Shown here: piece by piece, positions 46,209 through 55,388 of the stretch
Layout of the letters: each line of letters starts with the position of its first letter
Numbering within the stretch: position 1 is the first letter of the stretch
Origin: Polynucleobacter tropicus
Lineage (GTDB): Bacteria; Pseudomonadota; Gammaproteobacteria; Burkholderiales; Burkholderiaceae
Assembly (NCBI RefSeq): GCF_013307225.1
Contig: NZ_CP028942.1
Location: 1,178,001-1,242,000 of the forward strand
Length of the DNA: 64,000 bases
Direction: 5' to 3'
Notes under the pieces: model-generated
Databases searched by the model: none
The model's input: only the letters and a program-made list of their open reading frames with translations
What the model was told of the DNA's origin: nothing
Position numbers and translations under genes: made by a program

Positions 46209-48730
46209 AATCCACGGCCTTAGTCAGCTTAATCACCAAACCCTTTAATTGGCTCCGAAAGATACGGGGCTTTAAGCTGGTTTACACCCCATTACTTGCC
46301 ATTGTGTTGTTCACGATGGTGATGAGCGTCATTTTGGGCACCCTGCACTTACAAGAAAAAAACCAGCAAGAGGCGGCCCTATTTCGAGAGCTATCTTTTG
46401 CAAAGCAGCGCATTCAATTGCGATTTGCAAATAATGCAGAAACATTAAATGCTATTAATCGCGAAATAGCTACTAGCACAGAAGATCCCAAACTTAAACA
46501 GCTTGTGCGTGAACAAGCAGATGATTTAATTCTCAATAATCATGAGATTGTAAAAATCATTTGGATAAATGCGGACAACCAGCGCTTGTGGACAGTTCCT
46601 GTCAATATCAATAAAACAGACTGGATCAGCAAAACTCAAAATGATCAAAAATCAAATGAGAGTCTTGCAAGCACTATTGAATTAAGCAAGGCCACCAGTA
46701 GAGCGGCATTCAGCCCCTTCATGACTCTGAGCCTGCCAAATGAAGAGCCAATTACTAAAGAAAGACGGACCGTATTCTGGCAAGTTGTTCCGAACATTGT
46801 GGGCGGTCAAACCATCGGCTTCCTAGCTGCCCTATATACAACCCAAGGCGTACTAGAAATCATTCCAGGGGAGCTAAAGGCTCACTATCGCTTCACGCTA
46901 CTGAGCGACAACGACAGAGTTCTTGCCATCTCTTCTGATCGCGATACCCCGAAACGCGCCTTCAGCAATCAAACCAGTCTAGACATTGGTGTACTCAGCC
47001 CCAATATGGTGTTGCGTATTGATACCTACCCCCCACCCACCAACCTGACATTCCGCATGCTTATTGGAGTGGTGATTGGACTTTCCGCATTCGTGATTTG
47101 GAGTCTCTGGTCTGTATTGAAACAGATGCAAGTGAGACAAGAAGCCGAAGCCAATTTACGAACAGAAACTAACTTTCGTAGCGCCATGGAAAATTCCACG
47201 CCAGTGGGTATTCGTGCGCACGATATGCAAAAGCGAATTACCTATGTCAATCGCGCATTCTGTGAAATGACGGGATGGAGTGCCAAAGAGCTGATTGGGC
47301 TTGAGCCTCCTTTCCCTTTCTGGCCAGATAGCCGCAGAGATGAACTAGTTGAGAAAATGAATCGGGCCTTGAGGGCCGACATCAGCAATAGCCTGAAAAA
47401 AGGCATTGAGGGTGCAATCCTCAGAAAAGATGGCTCGCTGATACAGACACGCACCTTTATCGCCCCATTAATAAATGAGCGCGGCCAACAAACAGGTTGG
47501 GTCACCTCATTAATTGATATTTCTGAGCCTAAAAAGATTCGGGAAGAATTAGCAGCATCGCAAGATCGCTTTACAACCGTTCTCGAGGGTCTCGATGCGG
47601 CTGTTTCTGTTGTCTCACTAGAAACAGATGAACTTCTATTTGCCAATCGCTTTTACCGTGAGAATTTTGGAAACGATTCCAAGGGCCACTTTCAGTTAGC
47701 TCATCAAGAAAATCGGATTGATACTTTGCACAATATTGCACAAGATCTTCAAGATTACATCCGCGATGGCATTCCGACCTCTTTCTTGTATCAAGAGTCT
47801 GAGTCTGAAGAGGTTCAACTCAGCGATGACAGCAATAAATGGTACGAAGTACGTCGCCGCTTCATTCCATGGGTTGATGGACATCTTGCGCAATTACTGA
47901 TTGCCACTGACATCACCCTTCGTAAAGAGGGTGAGGATCTGGCACGCCAACAAGAAGAGCGCATGCAATTTACGAGTCGTTTAACCACCATGGGTGAAAT
48001 GGCATCCTCTTTGGCTCATGAACTTAATCAGCCCCTGTCGGCCATCTCGAACTATTGCATGGGTGTTGCCAAAAGATTAGAGGGCAACCTTGACCCTATG
48101 CTCAATAAAGAAATTTTGCCTGCCCTAGAAAAAGCTTCTGAGCAAGCACATCGTGCCGGCACGATCATCCAGCGTATTCGTGGATTTGTGAAACGTAGCG
48201 AACCTCAGAGAAAACCTATCGCAATCAACGAAATCATTAATGACGCCGTTGGGCTCGTTGAGATCGAGGCACATCGCCACCGCCTCACGATCACCTCAAA
48301 CATTGCTGAAAATCTTCCCGAAGTGAATGTCGACCCCGTTCTCATCTTGCAGGTTTTGGTCAATCTACTGAAAAATGGCTTAGATAGCACTAGGGAGGCC
48401 TACCCCCTCTCTTCACGCTGGTCAGCCCCTCCTGTCTCTATTAGTGCAGACCTAGACACTAGTATTTTTCCAGCCATGCTCCGCATTCAAGTCAAGGATG
48501 GGGGCGCCGGAATCCCTGAATCGGTCTCACAACGCATGTTTGAGCCCTTTTTCAGCACAAAATCTGATGGAATGGGCATGGGGCTCAATATTTGCCGCTC
48601 CATTATCGAATCCCACCACGGTCGCTTGTGGGCCGTGAATTCCATGGATGCCGAACATACCAAGCTTGTCGGCTGCACCTTTACAATATTGCTACCCCTA
48701 GAATCTCCGGAAACTAGCGGGAATGTATAA
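46205..48730 (+). CDS. Membrane PAS-domain sensor histidine kinase
   Basis: An 841-residue two-component kinase. Order: membrane helix 1 (about 25-48), periplasmic sensing region (about 50-278), membrane helix 2 (about 280-303), PAS domain 1 (about 320-440, with VNRAFCEMTGWSAKELIG), a second PAS-like domain (about 455-575), the H-box with phosphorylated His605 (SSLAHELNQPLSAIS) and an ATPase domain (GGAGIPESVSQRMFEPFFS and GMGMGLNICRSIIESH). The kinase core resembles FixL/DctB-type HK4 kinases, but no heme motif is seen. No good ribosome site is present; a 5-codon mini-ORF at 46191-46208 overlaps the start. The regulator gene follows 22 bp later. Confidence 0.93.
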   Translation: MKSTALVSLITKPFNWLRKIRGFKLVYTPLLAIVLFTMVMSVILGTLHLQEKNQQEAALFRELSFAKQRIQLRFANNAETLNAINREIATSTEDPKLKQLVREQADDLILNNHEIVKIIWINADNQRLWTVPVNINKTDWISKTQNDQKSNESLASTIELSKATSRAAFSPFMTLSLPNEEPITKERRTVFWQVVPNIVGGQTIGFLAALYTTQGVLEIIPGELKAHYRFTLLSDNDRVLAISSDRDTPKRAFSNQTSLDIGVLSPNMVLRIDTYPPPTNLTFRMLIGVVIGLSAFVIWSLWSVLKQMQVRQEAEANLRTETNFRSAMENSTPVGIRAHDMQKRITYVNRAFCEMTGWSAKELIGLEPPFPFWPDSRRDELVEKMNRALRADISNSLKKGIEGAILRKDGSLIQTRTFIAPLINERGQQTGWVTSLIDISEPKKIREELAASQDRFTTVLEGLDAAVSVVSLETDELLFANRFYRENFGNDSKGHFQLAHQENRIDTLHNIAQDLQDYIRDGIPTSFLYQESESEEVQLSDDSNKWYEVRRRFIPWVDGHLAQLLIATDITLRKEGEDLARQQEERMQFTSRLTTMGEMASSLAHELNQPLSAISNYCMGVAKRLEGNLDPMLNKEILPALEKASEQAHRAGTIIQRIRGFVKRSEPQRKPIAINEIINDAVGLVEIEAHRHRLTITSNIAENLPEVNVDPVLILQVLVNLLKNGLDSTREAYPLSSRWSAPPVSISADLDTSIFPAMLRIQVKDGGAGIPESVSQRMFEPFFSTKSDGMGMGLNICRSIIESHHGRLWAVNSMDAEHTKLVGCTFTILLPLESPETSGNV

Positions 48731-48764
48731 CTGTCGTACTGATGATTGATTTGTGAGAACCGTT

Positions 48765-49412
48765 ATGAACTTAAGCGCCAGCACCAAACCTAACCAGGCC
48801 GAAGTTGTTTATGTCGTCGATGATGATGAAGCAGTTCGAGATTCTTTGACATGGCTTTTGGAAAGCAATGGTTACGTCGTGCGTTGCCATGCAAGCGCGG
48901 AACGTTTCTTGCAGTCTTTACAAAGCACCGATAAGTCAACTATCTCCTGCGCCATTCTGGATGTGCGCATGCCTGGTATGTCTGGTCTTGAATTGCAAGA
49001 GCGTTTAATTAGTGAAAATCTGCCAATGCCTGTTGCATTTATTACAGGTCATGGGGATGTGTCGATGGCGGTATCAACCATGAAACGTGGTGCGGTTGAT
49101 TTCATTGAGAAGCCATTTAAAGAGAATGATCTTTGTGGCCTTGTTGATCGCATGTTGGCAAAAGCTCGTGTGGACTACTCTCAAGCAAGTCAACGCAAAA
49201 TTACTCAGAGCTTGCTCAGCAAACTGACCGGTCGCGAGCGTCAAGTTCTTGAACGCATTGTTGCTGGACGCCTGAACAAACAAATTGCCGATGATCTTGG
49301 CATCTCCATCAAAACTGTTGAAGCACACCGCGCCAACATTATGGAAAAGCTCAACGTCAACACCGTAGCGGACTTATTGCGCCTAGCGCTCTCTGACCCA
49401 CAACCTAATTAA
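48765..49412 (+). CDS. FixJ-family response regulator
   Basis: The ATG at 48765 ([11 protein letters not shown], 215 residues) is preferred to an in-frame GTG 12 bases upstream. The receiver domain (about 12-130) has [10 protein letters not shown], the phosphorylated Asp66 in [14 protein letters not shown], and the lysine in [11 protein letters not shown] LuxR-type helix-turn-helix follows (about 145-205: [20 protein letters not shown], then [16 protein letters not shown]). It pairs with the upstream kinase. Being divergent from pdh, it may control aceE and central carbon genes; this is inferred. Confidence 0.94.
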   Translation: MNLSASTKPNQAEVVYVVDDDEAVRDSLTWLLESNGYVVRCHASAERFLQSLQSTDKSTISCAILDVRMPGMSGLELQERLISENLPMPVAFITGHGDVSMAVSTMKRGAVDFIEKPFKENDLCGLVDRMLAKARVDYSQASQRKITQSLLSKLTGRERQVLERIVAGRLNKQIADDLGISIKTVEAHRANIMEKLNVNTVADLLRLALSDPQPN

Positions 49413-49429
49413 TTTCCACCCTATTTGTA

Positions 49430-50284
49430 ATGCCGGCTCAATTACTCGACGGAAACGCGCTCTCCAAGAAACTTCGTACTGAAATCGCCGCTCGTGGCGC
49501 CATTGTGACCGCTAAGGGTGTGCGCCCTGGTCTAGCCGTAATTGTTGTTGGAGATAATGCCGCCAGCCAAGTCTATGTACGCAATAAAGTGAAAGCCTGT
49601 GAAGATGTAGGTTTTCATTCGGTTCTGGAACGTTATTCTGCCGAGCTTGGTGAAGAAGAATTATTGGCTCGCATTGCAACATTAAATGCTGACCCCTCCG
49701 TTCATGGCATCTTGGTGCAGCTCCCTCTGCCAGAGCATATTGCCGCGGAACGTGTACTTGAAGCAATTGCGCCCGAAAAGGATGTGGATGGCTTTCACGT
49801 TGCTAATGCAGGCGCACTGATGGTTGGTCAACCAGAATTCAAACCTTGCACACCATATGGTTGCATGAAAATTTTAGAGAGCATTGACTATCCCATTCGT
49901 GGTGCTAGAGCAGTGATTGTTGGCGCATCTAATATTGTTGGCAAGCCAATGGCTATGCTACTTTTACAAGCAGGCGCCACAGTAACTATTTGCAATAGCA
50001 AAACTCGTGACCTTGCCCACCATACCAAGGACGCAGATATCCTTGTTGTTGCTACCGGTAAGCCCAAAATGATTTCTGGCGACATGGTTAAAAATGGCGC
50101 CGTGGTGATTGATGTGGGCATTAATCGCCTTCCCGACGGCAAACTCTGTGGGGACGTTGATTTTGATACGGCCAAATATGTAGCAGGCTGGATTACCCCT
50201 GTTCCTGGTGGTGTTGGTCCCATGACCATTACCATGCTGTTAATGAATACTTTGGAAGCCGCAGAAAAAGCAGCCAAACCTTAG
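49430..50284 (+). CDS. folD: Methylenetetrahydrofolate dehydrogenase / cyclohydrolase
   Basis: FolD interconverts methylene-, methenyl- and formyl-THF. The 284-residue protein has the catalytic lysine in [16 protein letters not shown] (near residue 55), [11 protein letters not shown], the NADP-site [16 protein letters not shown] and [15 protein letters not shown] at the C-terminus. It follows the response regulator by 17 bp and precedes prlC by 18 bp, so it is probably read from the same transcript. Confidence 0.98.
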   Translation: MPAQLLDGNALSKKLRTEIAARGAIVTAKGVRPGLAVIVVGDNAASQVYVRNKVKACEDVGFHSVLERYSAELGEEELLARIATLNADPSVHGILVQLPLPEHIAAERVLEAIAPEKDVDGFHVANAGALMVGQPEFKPCTPYGCMKILESIDYPIRGARAVIVGASNIVGKPMAMLLLQAGATVTICNSKTRDLAHHTKDADILVVATGKPKMISGDMVKNGAVVIDVGINRLPDGKLCGDVDFDTAKYVAGWITPVPGGVGPMTITMLLMNTLEAAEKAAKP

Positions 50285-50302
50285 ATCCATTAAGCTAGAG
50301 GG

Positions 50303-52429
50303 ATGAATACATCCCCTCTTGCCACCCTTTCCCCAGAATTACAAAACAATCCTTTACTTAGTTTTGGCCGAGGAATTGCTTCCTATTCAGAAGTAAAGCC
50401 TGAACACATTACGCCTGCGGTTGGGTGGCTACTAAAGCGCGCTCAGAACGCTGTTGATCTTGCAACTGATCCAAGTACTCCTGCCACCTGGGATCAATTA
50501 GCAGAACCATTAGAAGATGCTACAGAAGCTTTAGGTAGATCTTGGGGAGTTATTTCTCATCTGAACAGCGTTGCAGATACGGCTGAGCTTCGAGCAGCCT
50601 ACGGCGCGATGCTACCCGAGGTAACCGCATTTTTCTCCAGTCTCGGACAAAATTTAGCTCTGTATCAAAAGTTTAAAGAGCTCAGCAATAGCCCTGGGTT
50701 TGCAAAACTAAATCGTGCGCAGAAAAAAGTCATTGAAAACTCTTTAAGAGATTTTCGTCTAGGTGGTGCAGAATTAAGTGATGCAGATAAGCCTCGCTTT
50801 GCTCAGATTCAGGATGAGCAAGCAGTGCTTGGAAAAGCATTCTCTGATCATGTTTTGGATGCCACCGATCATTTTGTTCATCATGTAAGCGATGAATCTC
50901 AGTTAGCCGGCCTTCCAGATGATGTCAAAGCCGCAGCAGCCGACGTCGCTCAGCAAAAAGGGTTGCAGGGTTGGGCTTTCACTCTGCACTTTCCTTCTTA
51001 TTACCCAGTCATGCAGTATTCCGAAAACCGAGCCTTACGTCGCCTCATGTATGAGGCTTATATCACCCGCTCATCTGAACTGGGACCTCAATTCGGAGAA
51101 GGTAAAGCAGATTGGGATAACACGCAAAACATGCTGGACCAATTGCGTCTGCGAGATGAAGAAGCGCGGATGCTCGGCTTTGCTAATTTTGCCGCGCTGA
51201 GTCTTGCACCCAAAATGGCTAATACCGTTGACGAAGTGGATCGCTTCTTAACTGATTTCGCCATTAAATCCAAGCCCTATGCAAAGCGCGACTGGGATGA
51301 GCTTTGTGCGTTTGCTAAAAACGAACTTGGCTTGGCTGATGCTGTTGAGCCTTGGGATATGGCTTTTGCATCGGAGCGCCTGAAACAGTCTCGTTATGCA
51401 TTCTCTGAAAATGAATTAAAACAATATTTCCCTTTACCCAAGGTATTGGAAGGATTGTTTGGCGTAATTCAAACATTATTTAACGTCAAGATTAAGGCGG
51501 CTGACTTACCTACTTGGCATGCTGATGTGCAATCGTTTGCAGTGAAGGATCTTTCTGGAAAGTTGCGAGCATATTTTTATTTAGACCCTTATGCTCGCCC
51601 AGGCAAACGGGGTGGCGCCTGGATGGATGATGCGCGTGGCCGCAGGGAGCTACCTAATGGCGAGATTCAAATTCCAGTAGCGTATTTAGTGTGCAACTTT
51701 GCAGCACCAGTCAAAGTTGATGGCGTATTACGCCAACCCACCATTACCCATGATGATGTCATCACCCTCTTCCATGAAAGCGGTCATGGCTTACATCATC
51801 TCTTAACCCAAGTAAGCGCTTTAGGCGTTTCCGGCATCAATGGCGTGGAATGGGATGCAGTTGAGTTGCCCAGCCAGTTTATGGAGAACTTCTGCTGGGA
51901 GTGGGAAGTTTTAGAGAGAATGACTTCTCATGTGGAAACTGGCAAACCATTGCCACGCGAATTATTTGAAAAAATGTTGGCTGCCAAAAATTTCCAAAAC
52001 GGTTGGATGACTTTGCGCCAAATTGTCATGTCATTAACTGACTGGAGATTACATTCGCACTTTGATGTGAAGTCTGCACAAGGAAAAGCGGTTTTGAATC
52101 TATCGCGAGCAATTGCAGATGAATTTAATGTTATTCCACAGCCTGAGATTTCTCGATGGATTAATACCTTTAGCCATATCTTTGCTGGAGGCTATGCAGC
52201 TGGTTATTACAGCTATAAATGGGCTGAGGTTTTATCAGCTGACGCCTACTCCGCATTTGAAGAGGCTGCAAAACTAACGGGATCCGTGCTGGATCCTATT
52301 ACTGGTGCGCGTTATCGCGAAGAAATCTTAGAAGTGGGTGGCAGTCGCCCCGCCGCTGAGTCCTTCAAAGCCTTTCGAGGTCGTGAGCCAAGCATTGACG
52401 CGCTCTTGCGCCATGGTGGGCTTGCTTAA
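50303..52429 (+). CDS. prlC: Oligopeptidase A (M3 metallopeptidase)
   Basis: A 708-residue cytosolic zinc peptidase that degrades oligopeptides such as cleaved signal peptides. The zinc-binding HExxH motif is HESGH in ITLFHESGHGLHHLL (near residue 495), with the third ligand glutamate in GVEWDAVELPSQFMENF. FAGGYAAGYYSYKWAEV is the conserved C-terminal tyrosine block. Length is typical for the PrlC branch. It is convergent with the GST gene, 20 bp between stops. Confidence 0.96.
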   Translation: MNTSPLATLSPELQNNPLLSFGRGIASYSEVKPEHITPAVGWLLKRAQNAVDLATDPSTPATWDQLAEPLEDATEALGRSWGVISHLNSVADTAELRAAYGAMLPEVTAFFSSLGQNLALYQKFKELSNSPGFAKLNRAQKKVIENSLRDFRLGGAELSDADKPRFAQIQDEQAVLGKAFSDHVLDATDHFVHHVSDESQLAGLPDDVKAAAADVAQQKGLQGWAFTLHFPSYYPVMQYSENRALRRLMYEAYITRSSELGPQFGEGKADWDNTQNMLDQLRLRDEEARMLGFANFAALSLAPKMANTVDEVDRFLTDFAIKSKPYAKRDWDELCAFAKNELGLADAVEPWDMAFASERLKQSRYAFSENELKQYFPLPKVLEGLFGVIQTLFNVKIKAADLPTWHADVQSFAVKDLSGKLRAYFYLDPYARPGKRGGAWMDDARGRRELPNGEIQIPVAYLVCNFAAPVKVDGVLRQPTITHDDVITLFHESGHGLHHLLTQVSALGVSGINGVEWDAVELPSQFMENFCWEWEVLERMTSHVETGKPLPRELFEKMLAAKNFQNGWMTLRQIVMSLTDWRLHSHFDVKSAQGKAVLNLSRAIADEFNVIPQPEISRWINTFSHIFAGGYAAGYYSYKWAEVLSADAYSAFEEAAKLTGSVLDPITGARYREEILEVGGSRPAAESFKAFRGREPSIDALLRHGGLA

Positions 52430-52449
52430 AACTGATGGTGGCTAGCAAA

Positions 52450-53058
52450 CTATTCAATCCAAGTCGGATATTTTTCCATCACCGACTGAAATAGCTTTGA
52501 TTCCAGTCGGTCAGCAAGCCAACGTTTTAGCTTGGGAAATGGTAATCCTTCAAATTGCTGTGGATTGACCATGGAAAACTGGCGCATGAATGGAAATATC
52601 GCAATATCTACCCAACTTAACTTTGCGCCCATCAAATACGGATGTGATTCAAGAACGCTTTCAATAGGCTGAAGCATTAGTTCGATTGCACCATCTAAAA
52701 CTTGAGCAGGCAACAATTCCGGATAACGATTTGGGTACTTGTATTGATCCAGCAACTTCTTAAATGGACCGTCATTTTTAGCAAGCCAGGCTTGCGCTAA
52801 ATCCAGGTCTACTGACAGCCATGCATCCGGGTCAGACCGTTCAAGCGCCCAACGCATGATGTCAATACTTTGCTCAAGAACAAGATCATCAGTTTTAAGA
52901 ACGGGCACTGTTCCTTTGGGGGATATCTGCAACATAGAGATGGGCTTATCTCTAAGCGAGATTTCGCGTATCTGAACCTCAATACCGGCATACTTCAGCG
53001 CCATCCGCGCTCTCATGGCATAAGGACAGCGGCGATAAGAATACAAAATTGCCGTCAT
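52450..53058 (-). CDS. Glutathione S-transferase / glutaredoxin-like protein
   Basis: A 202-residue GST-fold protein with a CPYA motif near the N-terminus (YRRCPYAMRARMAL), the glutathione-site KGTVPVLKTDDLVLEQS and an all-helical C-terminal domain. The CPYA cysteine recalls omega-class GSTs and glutaredoxin 2. The ATG at 53058 is preferred to a GTG one codon upstream. It follows xth by about 34 bp on the same strand. The substrate is unknown. Confidence 0.87.
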   Translation of the reverse strand: MTAILYSYRRCPYAMRARMALKYAGIEVQIREISLRDKPISMLQISPKGTVPVLKTDDLVLEQSIDIMRWALERSDPDAWLSVDLDLAQAWLAKNDGPFKKLLDQYKYPNRYPELLPAQVLDGAIELMLQPIESVLESHPYLMGAKLSWVDIAIFPFMRQFSMVNPQQFEGLPFPKLKRWLADRLESKLFQSVMEKYPTWIE

Positions 53059-53092
53059 CACTTCATCGCCATCGATAGCCGCTCAAAAGTGC

Positions 53093-53941
53093 TTAAGATT
53101 TTTTGATTTGCGCAATCACGGGAGCATGATCCGATGGCTGCTCCCAGGCTCTTGGTTCTTTATCAACGATGCTAGCACTGCATTTTTCTTTGAGGGCATC
53201 GCTTAATAAAATGTGGTCGATTCGTAGACCCGCATTGCGACGAAAGCCCATCATTCGATAGTCCCACCAACTGTATGTTTTAGGCGCTTGTTCAAACATT
53301 CTGAAGGAATCATGCAAACCAAGGCCAACCAAGGATTGAAATGCATTTCGTTCTGGCGGTGAAACCAAGTTCTGCCCTTCCCAAGCCTTTGGATCATGTA
53401 CATCTTCATCAGCTGGCGCAATATTGAAGTCCCCCAATAAAGCCAAGCGTGGATTTTGCTCCAACTCGCTCGCCAACCAGGTTTGCAAAGAAGTTAACCA
53501 ATTCAGTTTATAAACAAATTTTTCGCTATCGGGTGATTGTCCATTTGGAAAATAGGCAGAAACCAAACGTATCGGCTGCATCCCTGTAAATGGAATGGTT
53601 GCAGCCAAGATGCGTTGTTGCTCATCTTCAAAATTCGGCATATTACGTACAGGCTTTAAGAAAGTAGTGTTCACATCGGTTGCGATAGGCGCTAATGCAG
53701 CTTTGCGCACAATAATCGCTACTCCGTTGTAGGTTTTTTGGCCTGCTGCCAGACTGAGGTATCCCGCAGCCTCTAGTTCTTTATGCGGATACTTATCATC
53801 TGTCAGCTTGAGCTCTTGTAAGCAAACCGCATCAATGGCTTGTTGCTTCTTTTCTTGATCCTGCAACCAGCGTAGTAAATGTGGAAGGCGAACTTTTAGA
53901 GAGTTCACATTCCAAGCTGCGATTCGAATCGAATCAGTCAT
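53093..53941 (-). CDS. xth: Exodeoxyribonuclease III
   Basis: ExoIII is the AP endonuclease and 3'-repair exonuclease of base-excision repair. The start chosen is ATG at 53941 (MTDSIRIAAWNVNSL), which overlaps the ntrC stop by 8 bp; an upstream reading to 53986 is inside ntrC. From this start 282 residues. Active-site blocks are AAWNVNSLKVRL, LQELKLTD, LLGDFNIAPADEDVHDPKAW, IDHILLSD and PSDHAPV. Overlap with ntrC suggests co-transcription with glnA-ntrBC. Confidence 0.95.
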   Translation of the reverse strand: MTDSIRIAAWNVNSLKVRLPHLLRWLQDQEKKQQAIDAVCLQELKLTDDKYPHKELEAAGYLSLAAGQKTYNGVAIIVRKAALAPIATDVNTTFLKPVRNMPNFEDEQQRILAATIPFTGMQPIRLVSAYFPNGQSPDSEKFVYKLNWLTSLQTWLASELEQNPRLALLGDFNIAPADEDVHDPKAWEGQNLVSPPERNAFQSLVGLGLHDSFRMFEQAPKTYSWWDYRMMGFRRNAGLRIDHILLSDALKEKCSASIVDKEPRAWEQPSDHAPVIAQIKKS

Positions 53942-55388
53942 CGATTCCGAGTTCCTGCAATTTACGAGTAATGGTATTACGACCAATACCTAGACGTTGC
54001 GCCGCCTCGACTCGACGACCGCGCGTCACCTCAAGAGCTGCTTGCAACACAGCTTTTTCAAAACGGGAACTTAGTGCATCAAATACCGCTGTATCACCAT
54101 CCTGCAGCATCTTCACGGCTAGGCGAGATAAACCACTCTCCCAATCTGCAGTACCCGTCTTCACAGGTGCAGAATTGTTTACAGGTGTTGACTCTCCCTG
54201 AACAAGGATCGGCTGTTCACTTACTTGTGAAACGATATCAGCAGGCAAATCACCAACTCCAACTACATTGGCGGGAGTCATTACCGTTAACCAATGACAA
54301 AGGTTCTCAAGCTGACGAACATTTCCTGGAAATGGCATTGCAGTCATTTCTTTAAGAACTTCATCCGAAAGCTTTTTGGGCTCTACACCTAGAGATTTCG
54401 CGCAAATCATCATGAAATGTTTTGCAAGCGCTGGAATATCTTCAGAGCGCTCACGCAAAGCAGGCATCCGCAAGCGAATCACATTAAGGCGATGCATCAA
54501 ATCTTCACGGAATAATCCAGCGGCAACCCTCTGCTCCAGATTTTGATGAGTTGAGGCAATAATACGGACATTAGCTTTGATGGGGTCTTGACCACCTAGG
54601 CGATAGAAGTGTCCGTCTGTTAGCACTCGTAATAAACGAGTTTGGAGATCAAACGGTAAGTCGCCAATCTCACCCAAAAATAATGTTCCGCCATCAGACT
54701 GCTCCAATCGGCCACGACGCAAGGTCTGCGCCCCTGGGAAAGCGCCACGCTCATGGCCAAATAACTCTGACTCCAACAAATCTTTTGGAACGGCTGAAGT
54801 ACTCAAGGATACAAATGGTCCTTTTGCGCGTGGACTATGTCGATGCAAAGCCTGAGCCACTAACTCTTTACCCGAACCTGACTCACCAGTGATTAATACG
54901 GTCGCATGCGATTGCGCTAAACGTCCAATCGCGCGAAACAACTCTTGCATCGCAGGGGCTTGACCAATAATTTCAGTGGAGTCCTGCCTCCAGCCCGCCA
55001 CCTCTTTCGCACTGGCATCACCTCTGACGCCCTGCTCTACTGCCCGATGAATTAGCTCTACCGCCTTCTCGACATCAAATGGCTTTGTTAGATACTCAAA
55101 TGCACCGCCTTGAAAGGAAGAAACTGCAGAATCCAGATCTGAATAAGCTGTCATGATGATCACCGGCAAATGCGGGTGCGTGACTTTGACATGCTGCAAT
55201 AAATCCAATCCGTTCCCACGAGGCATCCGAATATCGGAAATTAATACCTGTGGAGCCTCTTTCTCTAGTGCGTTGAGCACATCATTTGGATTAGAAAAGC
55301 TCTTGAATGGAACATTCTCTCGCGCCAATGCTTTTTCTAATACCCAACGAATAGATTGATCGTCATCGACAATCCAGACTGGTTTCAT
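53934..55388 (-). CDS. glnG: NtrC-family nitrogen regulator with altered GAFTGA and Walker B motifs
   Basis: A 484-residue protein with receiver (1-120; Asp52 in SDIRMPRG), AAA+ (about 140-365) and Fis-type DNA-binding domain (C-terminus; AAQRLGIGRNTITRKLQELG). Walker A is intact (GESGSGKE, 168-175). Two key motifs are changed. The sigma-54 contact loop reads GAFPGA (215-220, Pro218) instead of GAFTGA, and Walker B reads LFLGEIGDLP with Gly239 instead of Asp239. In known activators these residues are needed for sigma-54 engagement and ATP hydrolysis. Rhodobacter capsulatus NtrC, which works with sigma-70, also lacks GAFTGA. It overlaps ntrB by 4 bp and xth by 8 bp. Confidence 0.93.
   Translation of the reverse strand: MKPVWIVDDDQSIRWVLEKALARENVPFKSFSNPNDVLNALEKEAPQVLISDIRMPRGNGLDLLQHVKVTHPHLPVIIMTAYSDLDSAVSSFQGGAFEYLTKPFDVEKAVELIHRAVEQGVRGDASAKEVAGWRQDSTEIIGQAPAMQELFRAIGRLAQSHATVLITGESGSGKELVAQALHRHSPRAKGPFVSLSTSAVPKDLLESELFGHERGAFPGAQTLRRGRLEQSDGGTLFLGEIGDLPFDLQTRLLRVLTDGHFYRLGGQDPIKANVRIIASTHQNLEQRVAAGLFREDLMHRLNVIRLRMPALRERSEDIPALAKHFMMICAKSLGVEPKKLSDEVLKEMTAMPFPGNVRQLENLCHWLTVMTPANVVGVGDLPADIVSQVSEQPILVQGESTPVNNSAPVKTGTADWESGLSRLAVKMLQDGDTAVFDALSSRFEKAVLQAALEVTRGRRVEAAQRLGIGRNTITRKLQELGIDD

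Noticed and set aside
46205..48730. Oxygen-sensing FixL
   Set aside because: The kinase has a periplasmic domain and PAS domains but I see no heme-binding histidine pattern; FixL-like holds only for the kinase core and the FixJ partner.
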